From contig NZ_JAUSYH010000001.1 of NCBI RefSeq assembly GCF_030816715.1, positions 8,804,001-8,868,000 of the forward strand: DNA of 64,000 bases, read 5' to 3'. The stretch is from Streptomyces achromogenes (GTDB taxonomy: Bacteria > Actinomycetota > Actinomycetes > Streptomycetales > Streptomycetaceae). This document shows positions 8,320 through 18,249 of the stretch, in pieces; the stretch's first letter is position 1, and each line of letters begins with the position of its first letter. A model generated the notes under the pieces. That model saw nothing but the letters and a program-made list of their open reading frames with translations. It was not told the DNA's origin and did not search any database. The translations under genes and the position numbers were made by a program.

Positions 8320-8869
8320 GGCGGCCACTTCCCGGGCGCCGTCGTACTCACCTCGGCGGTGTCGACGACGCACTTGCCGACGTAGGTGTATGTCCGATGT
8401 GTACCTCGTGTTCTCAGCGTGCTCTTCCGTCGTGGAAGGCGTCAAGGGGAGGCTCGGACACGCGGCTCAGCAGGCTGTCGAGACCCTCCACCAGACCCCG
8501 TTCGCCGTCGTGGTCGGCGAGGCGTGGGACAAGGGCGCGCAGCCGCGGGTAGTCGGCGGCGGGCAGCCGGTGCAGCCCCAGACGCAGCATGAGGTCCGGT
8601 TCGCCGGGTCGCCCTCCCAGCCGCTCGTCGCCCTCGCGCCCTCGGTGAAGTCGCCGACGATGGCTTCGCCTCACCCGGCCGCCGCTGCTGACCTCCGCCG
8701 CCCCTGGGAGAATGCCGCCGAGCTCGGTCGGCTCACTCCCGCCCGGGTTCGCCGGGAGTTCAGGAACCTCCGCCCCAACTTGCCCTGTCCGGCCCGTGCG
8801 CCGACACACAACCGGGCCGGCCCCGGCAGGCCGCGCGGCTCGAAGAACCGACACCCCGCCACCCACTAT
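8320..8869. other. Degenerate stretch, possible TetR-regulator scrap
   Basis: No intact gene. On the minus strand around 8430-8600 a frame reads LHRLPAADYPRLRALVPRLA followed by ERGLVEGLDSLLS. This resembles the C-terminal ligand domain of TetR-type regulators, without any DNA-binding half. The match is weak. Confidence 0.3.
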
Positions 8870-9424
8870 GACGTGGGCAAAACGGCCAGGAGGCCCGGGA
8901 CAGGCGTTCGTGGTCCCGGCAGTGCCGACGGGCCCGCACGATCCACGACCAACACCGTTCCACTGCCCACCTGCGCGGCAGGACGACAATCGATCCGCCG
9001 CTGGTGGTGCGGCCAGGGCCGCGTCGCCTGCCCGCAGGCGACGCGACTGCTCATCACCGCCGACGCGGGCGGCTCGAACGGCTGCCGCACCCGGGCCTAG
9101 AAGCTCGAACTTGCCCGGCTCGCGGCCGAAACAGGACACGATCACCGTCTGCCACCTGCCGCCCGGCACACCGAAGGGGAACAAGATCGAGCACCGCCTC
9201 TTCTCCCACATCACGATGAACTGGCGTGGCCGCCCGCTGACCAGCCATGAAGTCATCGTCCAGTCCATCGCCACGACCGCCACCCGCACCGGACTGCGTG
9301 TCATGGCCGAGCTGGACACCAGCCTCTACCCCACCGGAGTCCAGATCGGCGACGCGGAGATGGCGTCCCTGCCACTGACCCGACACGCCTTCCACGGCGA
9401 CCGGACTATGCCCTGCACCCCCAG
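8870..9424 (+). pseudogene. ISAzo13-family transposase remnant
   Basis: The C-terminal third of an ISAzo13-type transposase is legible: QSIRRWW, then ATRLLITADAGGSNGCRTRA, a stop (9098-9100) where the family has tryptophan, then KLELARLAAET. After a frameshift near 9140 come GNKIEHRLFSHITMNWRGRP, then LTSHEVIVQSIATT, and LTRHAFHGD before a further shift. The N-terminal two thirds are missing or unreadable. Confidence 0.75.
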
Positions 9425-9574
9425 CCCTGCCGAGCCGTCCCAGCACCCCGGGCTCCGCAGGATCCGGCCCCGGAGTGGGACCACTCTCTCCCGTCCGACC
9501 CCGCTCTGATGGCACGTCCCGGCAGCAACTGAGCGCTCTCACCGACACTTTGAGACGGCGACGTCAAGCGCGGC

Positions 9575-9836
9575 CGCGCGCCCCGGCTCGCCGCCCCCGA
9601 CCAGGTCCTGGCAGCCATCCTTCACCTCCAGGTCGCCCTGGCCGCGGACCCCCTCGCCGTGCTCTTCGGCAGCAGCCGCACCGCCATGCGCCGCACCCTG
9701 CTGAAGATCTGGAGACTGCTCGATGCGCACGCCAAAAGCGTCCCACCGGCGACCACCCCACCCGCTGCCCTCGCGACCCTCCATGCCCGGGTCATCGCCC
9801 TGAGCATCGACCCCAACAGCAAGATCAAGACGCCAT
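9575..9836 (+). pseudogene. N-terminal HTH region of another transposase, remnant
   Basis: APDQVLAAILHLQVALAADP, then LAVLFGSSRTAMRRTLLKIW, then RLLDAHAKSV, resembles the helix-turn-helix domain found at the N-terminus of several actinobacterial IS transposases. The downstream part (ALSIDPNSKIKTP) loses the pattern and no catalytic domain follows. Confidence 0.45.
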
Positions 9837-9871
9837 GTCCCTGGACGAGCCTGTGCTGGCAGTCTGCCCGA

Positions 9872-10725
9872 TCACGGGCGCGGATCCTCTTGCGGAGCGT
9901 CGGCCTCCGGAGTCGTGTTGGTCTCCCCGCGGAGTTCCTCCGCGACTTCGTACGCCCGATCCGGGTTGTAGACCGTCATCGTCTTGGCCGGTGAATACAG
10001 CGCCATGGCCCGGGGCGTGTACTGGTAGCTGCGGACCCCCCGTGGCGGACAGCCAGCTCGTCGACCGCGCCGACGGGCACGTGCCACAGGGCAGCCAGGT
10101 GTGATCGCGTCCACCATTCCTCCGGGCATGCGAAGTACCGGTCGACCTTCGCCAGGTACTCCACCGCTACATCAGCCGAACCGAGTTGGCTGGTCAACCA
10201 GGCGAGCAGTGCCTCTGCGCCTATCCGGGACATCGGGGCCTGAAACCCCGGCGCGCACTGCACCGTCCCGCCACGCGTGTGCAACACCACTTGGAGCGAC
10301 TTTCGTTGGCCCAGCCTGAGCTCTTCGACGACGACGATGCGTCGCAGATCAGCCGCAGCGACGGTCGACGAACGCAGGGAGCGCGCGATCACGAGTTGTT
10401 TCGCATTCCCCTGAGGGCGGAACTCGATCCACCGCACCATCGTGGCCGACACGGTGAACGTCAAGGCCAGGGCGAGCCCGATCACGGCCAGGGCTGTCAG
10501 CCCGAGACCGGCCCAGACGATGGCCCATAGCAAGCCGGACTCCGTGAGCAGGGCGATCACCAGCATCGGCAGCAGCAGGGGGGTCGCCACCCACAGCGGG
10601 ACCATGACGCTCCCGCCGAGCGTGACACCGAACTCCCGGACTCGACTTGGCACGAACACCAGCCGACCACCCGCTGCCGTGGCGGACACAACTCCCGCCA
10701 GCGGGTTCGTGCTTCGAGTGACCAT
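9872..10725 (-). pseudogene. Two-helix membrane protein, frameshifted in a G tract
   Basis: The first part (ATG at 10725) begins MVTRSTNPLAGVVSATAAGG. It has two adjacent membrane helices around residues 38-85 and continues through CPEEWWTRSHLAALWHVPVG and AVDELAVRHGG. The natural continuation, GVRSYQYTPRAMALYSPAKT then YNPDRAYEVAEELRG with a stop at 9872, lies in the next frame. The switch is at a run of six C on the plus strand (about 10037-10042); seven or four would restore one reading frame. Everything else looks well conserved, so this may be a very recent mutation, a sequencing error or a phase-variable tract. Function unknown. Confidence 0.65.
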
Positions 10726-10824
10726 GGGGCAAATATAGGTATCAGTCGAGACACGCGTAAGAGGTCTGAACAGCACGGCAGTTCAACGTCCGAAGAGGAA
10801 TCCGCCCACGCCCTCCTCCCGTCC

Positions 10825-10982
10825 CGCCACGTGGTGGCGAGGACTCACAAACTCGTCGAGTCCGCCCAGCAGCGGTGGCGGGCCGTGAACGCACTCCACC
10901 TCGTCGCTCTCGTCAGCGTCAGCGCCGGCGCAAGCTTCGAACGCGGCCGCTCGTCGAACGCCCCAAACTTCTCGCAGCATGA
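10825..10982 (+). pseudogene. IS256-family transposase, C-terminal remnant
   Basis: VARTHKLVESAQQRWRAVNA then LHLVALV and GASFERGR match the C-terminal end of actinobacterial IS256 transposases. After a one-base loss near 10950 it continues LVERPKLLAA and a stop at 10980-10982. Only this tail remains. Confidence 0.6.
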
Positions 10983-11271
10983 CAGGCCCGCTAACAAGGG
11001 CCTTCTTGCTCGCAGGCCGTCGGTCCGCGTGCAGGAAAAAGGCCCGGTACTCCGGGGCCTGCCCAGGGCGCGCACGACCTGCGCGGCTGCGGGAATTCAC
11101 CGAGAGATCCCCGCTCAACCCTGTGACCTGCGAGAACCACCGCGGAGCACGTGAGCGGCTTTGCGACGTCACCCGCGGAGGCGACGTTGATGTCGGAGAT
11201 CTGCCAGCCTTTGTTCCGCTCCGCCTGTTGAACTGATCACGCAAGAGCACACTCATCACAGGACGGAATCC

Positions 11272-12494
11272 ATGGCTGCATCCACCACCGCCACCACGCA
11301 CGACCTGGGTGGGGCGGCCTTACCGCCTCGCTCCCCGGTGATCGGATGGCTGGCCGTCGTCGCGGTGACGCTGGGCATCTTCTCCATCGTCACCACGGAA
11401 ATCCTTCCGATCGGGCTGCTGACCAAGATCGGGGCCGGCTTCACCATCTCTGACGGCATGGCCGGTCTGATGATGACCATGCCCGGCCTCCTCGCAGCGA
11501 TCGCCGCGCCCGTCGTCACGGTGGCGACCGCGCGGATCGACCGCCGCCTGATGCTGTGCGTCTTCATGATCCTTCTCGCCGTCGCCAACTTCCTGGCCGC
11601 GGCAGCACCCGCCTACTGGATGGTCCTGCTCTCCCGCGTCCTCGTCGGCATCGTCATCGGCGGCTTCTGGTCCATCGGCGCCTCCCTGGCCGAACGCCTG
11701 GTACCCGCCGAATCCGTCGGCCGGGCCACAGCGGTGATCTTCTCCGCCGTCCCCCTCGGCTCCGTATTCGGCGTGCCCGCCGGCGCCTTCATCGGCGACC
11801 TGGCCGGATGGCGCACCGCGTTCATCGCCATGGGCGCCCTCACCGTCGCCGTGCTGATCATGCTGCTGATGGTCATGCCGCCCCTGCCGCCCCGCCGGAC
11901 GACCCGCCTGACCGTGCTGCGCGGCATGCTCAACAGCGTCGCCACCCGCGTCGCGCTGCTGCTGACCGTTCTGGTCGTGCTGGCGCACTTCGCGACCTAC
12001 ACCTACGTCACACCGTTCCTCGAGGAGGTCACCGACGTCAGCTCCGGGCTGATCACCGTCTTCCTGCTCGTCTACGGCGCGGCGGGCATCCTCGGCAACT
12101 TTCTCGGCGGCTCACTGGTCGCGCGCCACCCGCGCGCCACCTTCGGCACGGCCGCCGGCATGATCGCGGCCGCCACGTTGCTCCTTCCCGTGCTGGGGCA
12201 GTGGAAAGCCGGAGCCGTCGCTCTCCTCATCGTCTGGGGCGTGGCCTACGGGGCCGTTCCCGTCTCGTCCCAGACCTGGTTCACCAAGGCGAGCCCCGAC
12301 ACCCCCGAAGCCGCGTCCGTCATGTTCACCGCTTCCTTCCAGGCCACGATCTCCCTCGGCGCCCTGCTCGCTTCGCCGTCGACGCCGGCTCACCCTCGAC
12401 GGTCATGACCCTGGGCGGCATGACAGCCGCACTCATGGTCATCGCCGTATGGGCCCACCACGCCCGACGCCTTACCTGGCCCGACAACACCTGA
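11272..12494 (+). pseudogene. MFS exporter (DHA1 type), frameshifted near its C-terminus
   Basis: Eleven or so membrane helices of a major-facilitator drug/sugar exporter are readable from the ATG at 11272: GWLAVVAVTLGIFSIVTTEI, RVLVGIVIGGFWSIGASLAE, GRATAVIFSAVPLGSVFGVP and others. At about 12368 the frame changes. The original frame runs off into PSTPAHPRRS with a stop at 12406. The true last helix (SPSTVMTLGGMTAALMVIAV then WAHHARRL) is in the +2 frame and stops at 12494. About four bases seem lost within CTCGGCGGCTTC. The truncated product lacks helix 12 and is probably inactive. Confidence 0.75.
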
Positions 12495-12574
12495 TCCCAC
12501 ACGGCCACCGGTGAACCGCCCGGCACGCCCCGGACCCGCCGAACCGCGTACGGCCCCGCAGCGGCCGATCTCGG

Positions 12575-12976
12575 ACGGCGATCCTCGCCAACCCCGATAT
12601 CCCGCGCCGCGTCAACGCCGACGGTCTCAGTGAGATCCTCGACATGGTCAGGCCCCCCGAACACGCCATCTTCACCGGCATGTTCGAGGTCCGTCCCGGC
12701 CATTTCATCCGTGTGCGCCGCAAGGGACCGACCAAGCACTGGTACGGGGCCCTGGAGGCCAAGGAGCACATCGACCCCCGGACCGGACGATCCTCACCGT
12801 ATGAGAACTCCTCGAGGACATCGTCTCCCGGCAGCTCATCCCCGTCGTTCCCCTGTGCAGCCTGCTGTCCGGGGGCCTGGACTCCTCGGCCGTCACCGCC
12901 CTGGCCGCCAAGGCGCTCAAGGACCAGGGCGCGCCGGCCCGTCCGGTCCTTCTCGGCCGGTTTCGTCGGCGCAGTT
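12575..12976 (+). pseudogene. asnB: Asparagine synthetase B fragment
   Basis: LANPDIPRRVNADGLSEILD, then RPPEHAIFTGMFEVRPGHFI and RVRRKGPTKHWYGALEAKEH, are the end of the glutaminase domain and linker. After a frameshift near 12790, LEDIVSRQLIPVVPLCSLLS then GGLDSSAVTALAAKALKDQG carries the PP-loop SGGLDSS of the synthetase domain. The gene is cut at both ends and has at least one further shift near 12950. Confidence 0.8.
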
Positions 12977-13165
12977 GAGAACGGCCGACGACTCCGGCGA
13001 CGTCCTCGCCTGACGCCACGGACAGCGGGCACGCACAGCGCAGGAAAGGGGCGGCTGTCCGGGTCTCCCGGGCGGCCGTCCCTCACCCACTCATACGTGT
13101 GTATTGCTTCTGGTACGGGCCGCAGCGATGCGAGCGGTGAACGCCGGCCCTTCTCAGCCGCGTGC

Positions 13166-13199
13166 GGCTGCCCGCAACCGTTGTCGGTTGCGGGCAGCC
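13166..13199 (-). terminator. Hairpin terminator of the small secreted protein gene
   Basis: A perfect 15-bp stem (13166-13180 with 13185-13199) closed by a TTGT loop sits 19 bp past the stop codon of the minus-strand gene at 13218. Confidence 0.8.
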
Positions 13200-13217
13200 C
13201 GCCCCTCAGCGTGCGGT

Positions 13218-13535
13218 TCAGAAGTCGATACAGACCGGGCCCTGGTTGACGTTGACCAGGCCGACCTGGGTGACGGCTGCGTTGCAGTCGAAGTTCACGT
13301 CGTCGCCACCGCCCTTGTTCTCACCTGCTTCGTCGAGAGGGCCGAAGTTGATGCAGACCGGGCCCTCGTTGACATTCACCACTCCGAGCTGCGTGGTGAA
13401 GTCGTTGCACTGCCCGTAGGGAGCCGGCCCTTCGCCCCGCTCGGAGTGGTCGTTGGCCGAGGCGATGCCGGGACCGGCCATCACCGCGGCAGCAGCAAGG
13501 GCAACGCCCGCGAAGGTCTTACGGAAGGACAGCAT
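13218..13535 (-). CDS. Small secreted protein with two repeats
   Basis: A 105-residue precursor with a typical signal peptide (MLSFRKTFAGVALAAAAVMA, cleavage after ASA near residue 28). The mature part holds two imperfect copies of one unit: TQLGVVNVNEGPVCINFG and TQVGLVNVNQGPVCIDF, each with one cysteine preceded by another (GQCND, NFDCN). Short hydrophobic, Asn/Val-rich repeats with paired cysteines recall the chaplin and rodlin surface proteins of Streptomyces, but the consensus is different and I cannot place it in either family. The ATG at 13535 has GGAG nearby; a longer upstream frame has no sensible start. Strong terminator downstream. Confidence 0.8.
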   Translation of the reverse strand: MLSFRKTFAGVALAAAAVMAGPGIASANDHSERGEGPAPYGQCNDFTTQLGVVNVNEGPVCINFGPLDEAGENKGGGDDVNFDCNAAVTQVGLVNVNQGPVCIDF

Positions 13536-13940
13536 GATGTATCTCCAATGAGTGGAGGTCAGGGACACAGCAGACTCCACCAGCATCCGCCTCCACTCGC
13601 ATGCCGTGATACGCCACTTGGACCGCTGGACGCCCCGATGCGCTTCCTTGATGACCCGGCGCCGGTGGCGGTGACGGCCTGGGGCGCGGCGCTGCGCTGC
13701 TTACGACGGGCTCGGGCACGGGACCGGTGCTGTTGTCAGCAGATCCGGGGACGCGACTCGGCCAAGTGGGTGCCTCGTCTGGCGGGCGCCGCCGGTCATC
13801 CTGAGTCTGGGTTCCGCAGCCCGCGGCCGCAGGGACATCCATGTCCTGTACTCCAGCCGGGGGCTGCCCGCACCCGCATCCCCCACGCGAGGAGAGCCAT
13901 CATGCCCACAGGCGCGGTGGACTTGTGTCATTCGGCACCC
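13536..13940. other. Intergenic stretch, no gene seen
   Basis: Lies between the small secreted protein's start and the stop of the SARP-type regulator, both on the minus strand. Open frames here show no family motif. It should hold the promoter for the 13535 start. Confidence 0.4.
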
Positions 13941-16900
13941 TCAGGTTCCGGTTGTCGCAGGCGGGGGTTGGACGGCGATTCGGTGGTGTTCCTGATCGGC
14001 CAGCTCGGACAGGGCGAGGGCTCCGCAGGTGACGGACAGAGATTTGGCTTGTTCCAACTGGGCGAGTCCTTCGGTCTGGCGGCCGAAGGCAGACAGCGCG
14101 GTACCGGCCGTCAGCCGGGCCATGCCCTCGTTGAGGAGCATGCGAGCCGCGCGAAACTCGGTAGCAGCCTCGCACGCGGTGGGGCCCGCTGCCGGATTCT
14201 GCCGGGCGAGTTGTACCTCGGCGCGGGCCAGCAATGCGAAACCGCGCCGACCGGGCGGTCCGTCAGAGGTTGCGGCAGCGGCAGCGCGGTCCGCCCATCC
14301 TTCGGCAGCCGTCACGTCACCCAGAGCCAGTTGGGCGACAGACAACAGCCGGAACCACATAGGGCGGACCGGGGCTTCGAACCCGAACAGGTGCGGGCCG
14401 CCGCCCGCTTCGAGCACCTTGCTGACACAGCCCTTCGGATCGTCGTTGAGCAGCAGCGTCTGCCCGAGCATCCCGACCATCGCCGACCGGTGCGCGCCCA
14501 GTGCAGGGCCGTCAGGCGACAGCGACTCCTCACAGATCTTCAGTGCCTCGGCGAAGTCTCCCCGCCACATCGCGACCGCCGCGCTCACCACCTCGGCCAG
14601 CGAGCGCGGCTCGCTGCTGCCGACGAGTGAGGCCGCCTCCAGCGCGTCGCTCGCATATGTCGCCGCCTCGTCCAGCCGCCCGAGCCACATGTAGGTGTAC
14701 GCGGAGGCGGCGAACAGGTCCGCGAGCACGAGGCTCTGGCCGGTGCGGCGTGACACTTCCAGGCCTCTGTCGAGATGCCCCAGTGCGGCGTCGTACCGTT
14801 CGTGGAGCATCTCCGTCCAGCCCGTCATGACGAGGGTGTCCATCTGCCCGGCCAGCTGCTGGTCGTCGGTGTCGTCGAGGGTTGCCGCCACCAGGTCGAG
14901 GTAGTCGGTCGCCCGGGCGTCGCCGGCGCAGGTATGCGCCAGTGCCAGCAGAGCGCGGACGGCGGTGGCCTGCGGCGGGTCGCCGATGCGTTCCGAGGAG
15001 CGCAACGCGCGTTCGCCCCAGTCGACGGCGGTGGAGAAGTCGTTCGTGCGGAGCGCGACCACTGCGACCCCCAACTCCAGCGCGGCGGTCTCCGGCGTCA
15101 GCCGGCCCTCGTGATCGGCCAACTCCCGAAGCAGCAGAGCCGTGGCCTCTTCGTACCGGCCGAGCGCCCACTCCATGGTGGCTCGTAGGGCAGTCACCCG
15201 GGCCCGCTGACCCCGGGCCGGCGCGGGCAGGAAAGAGGAGGCCGTGCGCAGGACGTCACGGCTTTCCAACACACGTCCCGCCATGCCCAGCGCATTGGCC
15301 TGCTGGATCCACAGTTCGGGCCGTAGCCGACTCTGCGTGCCCAGCAACCGCAAGGCTTCGTGTGTCCAGTGCGCGGCGGTGGCCGGTGCGACCGTCATCA
15401 CCTGACGGGCGGCCCGTACAAGTACGTCGACGGCGCGTTCGTCTCCTACGCGCGCCGAACGCTGCACATGCGACGCCTGGACGGTCAGCGGTGCGCCGCG
15501 CAGCGCCAGGCCGACCGCGGCCCGGGCATGCGCCTCGATCCGCCAACCGCCGCCCGCTCCTTGGTACACCGCTGCCCGCACCAGCGGATGGCGGAACTGG
15601 AACTGCCGCGTGGAGCCGATCTGGCGTATGAGGTCCCTCTCCGCGGCCTCGTCCAGAGCGGCGAGGGCCTGCGTCTCACCGGTCTGGGCCACGACTGCCA
15701 CCATGTCGGCTTCGAAGGAGTCGCCGAGCACCGCGGCCGCCTCTGTACAGACCCTCGCAGTGGCCGACAGACCTCCCAGTTCCTCCAGCAGTGCGGCATG
15801 CACCGACTGTGGCAGATCGCCGGCGACAGGGGCCGGGACAGCCGACGGGCTTTCGTGTGCGACGCTCCGGGTCAGCGCCTCGAGGTAGAAAGGGTTGCCG
15901 CCACTGGCCTCGTACAGCCGTTGGAAACGCCAGTGATCCCTCCTGGCCCCGCACAGCTCCGCTCCCTCGGCTGGGGACAGCGGACCCAGCTCAACCCTGG
16001 CCACTCTTTGCTGTGTTCCCGCCCGGGCCAGAGCTGCGGCCAGTCGCGGCGGGGCCTGCCGGGGCCGGTAGGCGAGGGCCAGCAGCAGTGGTGTCCTCGG
16101 CGGGTGCCGTACCAGATGGTCGATCAGCTCGGCTGTACCGTCGTCCGTCCACTGCAGGTCGTCCAGGCTGAGCACGAGCCCGCCGTCGGCACTCAGCGCC
16201 TCCAGTAACGTCCGTACCGCCCGGTGGAACCAGTACCGTTCGACCGTCACCGGATCGGGGCCGGTCGGGAGACGCTCACTGAGCGCGGGGAAGACGGTGC
16301 TCAACAGGGCCAACGCGCCGGACGGTGAGCCATCCTGCCGGAGTCTTCCGGAGTCCAGGTTGCCGAGGTGGTCGTCCAAGGCGTCCACGAACGCACCATA
16401 CGGAGCCCGGTCGAACTCCACGCTGCGGCCGGCCAGGGACACGAAACCGCGCTGTCTCGCCCGCTCCTCCAGTTCGCCGAGCAGCCGTGTCTTGCCGATA
16501 CCCGGTTCTCCGACTACCTCGACCACCCCTGGCACACCGGCAAGGGCATCCTCGATCGCCCCGTCGAGAACCGCCAACTCCGCTGCCCGGCCGATCAGGC
16601 GGTTACCCGTCCTGGGGCGCTGCGGTGTCTGCGGACCGGGCAGGACAACGTCGAACCGTGCCGTGGGGCCCGGGTGGGGTGCGGGTAACTGGCGCGGCAC
16701 GAGGGCGGGTGCAGAGCCCGTGGCGCGCCCGGCGGGTGGGACGTTCAGTGCGGGGTCGGTGGTGAGGATCTGCTGGTGCAGTTGCCGCAACGGGACGCCG
16801 GGATCACAGCCGAGTTCTTCGGCCAGCAGCAGCCGGATTCGCCGGTACTGGCTGAGGGCGTCGGCCGGGCGGCCGGAGCGGTACAGGGCAAGGATGAACT

Positions 16901-17492
16901 GGCCGGCCAGCCGTTCGTCCAGTGGGTGCCTCTCGATCCGGGCGGACAACTCGCCCAGCAATCCGCTGTGGTGACCGCGGCGGAGCCGAACGTCGGTGTG
17001 GTCGAGTTCGGCAGCGAGCCGGTCCCGGTCCACGGCATCGCGGAGGGCGTTGATCCAAGGGGTGTCCAAACCCGCGAAGGCGTTTCCCCGCCAGAGGCCG
17101 AGTGCCTGCCCGAACAGGGCCGCAGCCTGCTCGTCCTGCACACTCCGCGCGGCTGCCCGAGCCCGGGCGACAAGGTCGTAGAAACGGTGCAGGTCCACTG
17201 CCGTCGCTTCGACGTCGAGGACATAGCCACCGGATCGCCGGACGATATCCACACCCTCGGTGACGGCCAGAGCCTGCCGCAGACGGGAGACATAGCCGTA
17301 GAGCGTGTTCCGGGCCCGCTGCGGAAGACGGTCGGCCCAGACGCGGTCGACAAGCTGGTCCACCGAAACCACCTGGTTGGCGTCGACGAGCAGCACGGCC
17401 AGCACACCCCGCTGCCGGGCGTGGCCCAGATCGACGATTCGGCCGTCCACGCGCGCCTCAACGCTGCCGAAGACAGCGAACTCAACCCCCAC
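13941..17492 (-). CDS. AfsR/SARP-type transcriptional activator with ATPase domain
   Basis: A large (1183 residues) regulator of the SARP-BTAD-ATPase architecture. Residues 1-90 form an OmpR-type winged helix (FAVFGSVEARVDG, then LGHARQRGVLAVLLVDANQV, later TLYGYVSRLRQAL). Residues about 95-245 form the BTAD helical domain (ALYRSGRPADALSQYRRIRL). An AAA/STAND-like ATPase follows with Walker A GEPGIGKTRLLGELEER and the B-like VLSLDDLQWTDDG. The C-terminal 500 residues are helical repeats of TPR character. No C-terminal LuxR helix-turn-helix is present. The GTG at 17492 is chosen because the winged helix begins right after it. It is divergent from a small secreted protein gene and near the 18.6-28 kb tailoring genes, which it might control; that is inference. 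Confidence 0.9.
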   Translation of the reverse strand: MGVEFAVFGSVEARVDGRIVDLGHARQRGVLAVLLVDANQVVSVDQLVDRVWADRLPQRARNTLYGYVSRLRQALAVTEGVDIVRRSGGYVLDVEATAVDLHRFYDLVARARAAARSVQDEQAAALFGQALGLWRGNAFAGLDTPWINALRDAVDRDRLAAELDHTDVRLRRGHHSGLLGELSARIERHPLDERLAGQFILALYRSGRPADALSQYRRIRLLLAEELGCDPGVPLRQLHQQILTTDPALNVPPAGRATGSAPALVPRQLPAPHPGPTARFDVVLPGPQTPQRPRTGNRLIGRAAELAVLDGAIEDALAGVPGVVEVVGEPGIGKTRLLGELEERARQRGFVSLAGRSVEFDRAPYGAFVDALDDHLGNLDSGRLRQDGSPSGALALLSTVFPALSERLPTGPDPVTVERYWFHRAVRTLLEALSADGGLVLSLDDLQWTDDGTAELIDHLVRHPPRTPLLLALAYRPRQAPPRLAAALARAGTQQRVARVELGPLSPAEGAELCGARRDHWRFQRLYEASGGNPFYLEALTRSVAHESPSAVPAPVAGDLPQSVHAALLEELGGLSATARVCTEAAAVLGDSFEADMVAVVAQTGETQALAALDEAAERDLIRQIGSTRQFQFRHPLVRAAVYQGAGGGWRIEAHARAAVGLALRGAPLTVQASHVQRSARVGDERAVDVLVRAARQVMTVAPATAAHWTHEALRLLGTQSRLRPELWIQQANALGMAGRVLESRDVLRTASSFLPAPARGQRARVTALRATMEWALGRYEEATALLLRELADHEGRLTPETAALELGVAVVALRTNDFSTAVDWGERALRSSERIGDPPQATAVRALLALAHTCAGDARATDYLDLVAATLDDTDDQQLAGQMDTLVMTGWTEMLHERYDAALGHLDRGLEVSRRTGQSLVLADLFAASAYTYMWLGRLDEAATYASDALEAASLVGSSEPRSLAEVVSAAVAMWRGDFAEALKICEESLSPDGPALGAHRSAMVGMLGQTLLLNDDPKGCVSKVLEAGGGPHLFGFEAPVRPMWFRLLSVAQLALGDVTAAEGWADRAAAAATSDGPPGRRGFALLARAEVQLARQNPAAGPTACEAATEFRAARMLLNEGMARLTAGTALSAFGRQTEGLAQLEQAKSLSVTCGALALSELADQEHHRIAVQPPPATTGT

Positions 17493-17771
17493 CGTGCCCC
17501 CCGAGTTTCGAGACCACCCTGGCACAGCGCCTTCGACCAGCCAATTCAATGTTCGTCCAAGGTTAGCCGATGGCCCGGCGCGCACCTTGGTACACGACAG
17601 AGAACAACGCGACGGACACCCCCAAAGGCCCCGCCCCGGCAGCACAGCGGACGGACGAGCCCGACGAGGGGGAGTCGGCGAACCCGGGATGGAGCCGTGC
17701 CTTCGCAGAAGCCACCCCGGACACGCACAGACCCAAACAGCGGCACCACTCACGGAAGAAAAGGACCCACC

Positions 17772-18182
17772 ATGCGAAATGACGCCATCAAGGGCGCGCT
17801 GCGGCTACTGGCCACGGCAGTCACTGCTGCCGGCCTGCTGGTTACGTTCACCGGCACCGCCCACGCCTCGGGCGGAACCTTCTCGGGCCGTACCGCCAAC
17901 GGTTGCGGAACCGCCTCCGGCACCTACCACTGGTACGAGACCATCCAGTACAACGGCAAGCAGGCCTACAAGACCGACTGGGACATGGCGGTCGTTGACC
18001 ACTGTTCGAGCGACGGGGTGAGCGAAGGCCTCTACACCAAGTACTCGAAGTGGAACGGCTCCGCCTGGACCAACGACGGCAAGTTCCACAAAATCAAGCC
18101 TGCGGATCACGCCAAAGACGTGGCCGATGTCCGCCTGTACATTTGCCACGTCGGAGACGCCGACAGCTGCGTGATGCTGTAG
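17772..18182 (+). CDS. Small secreted protein, 136 residues
   Basis: The precursor begins with a clear signal peptide (basic MRNDAIKGALR, hydrophobic LLATAVTAAGLLVTF, cleavage after AHA near residue 33). The mature part of about 100 residues is rich in Tyr, Trp, Lys and Asp with four cysteines (NGCGT, DHCSS, YICHV, SCVML), so two disulfides are likely. I do not recognise the family. It is divergent from the SARP-type regulator with 279 bp between the starts, which may hold shared control sites. Confidence 0.75.
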   Translation: MRNDAIKGALRLLATAVTAAGLLVTFTGTAHASGGTFSGRTANGCGTASGTYHWYETIQYNGKQAYKTDWDMAVVDHCSSDGVSEGLYTKYSKWNGSAWTNDGKFHKIKPADHAKDVADVRLYICHVGDADSCVML

Positions 18183-18249
18183 GGCTGACGCACGCGCCAC
18201 CCGGCCCCGCCACTGGGCCACTTCGCGGCTACGCGGTCCGCGTCTGCCT

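Noticed and set aside
7006-8385. 459-codon plus-strand open frame
   Set aside because: Antisense to the carboxypeptidase, which has a complete catalytic set.
10783-11301. 172-codon minus-strand open frame
   Set aside because: Overlaps the IS256 tail on the other strand and shows no coding pattern of its own.
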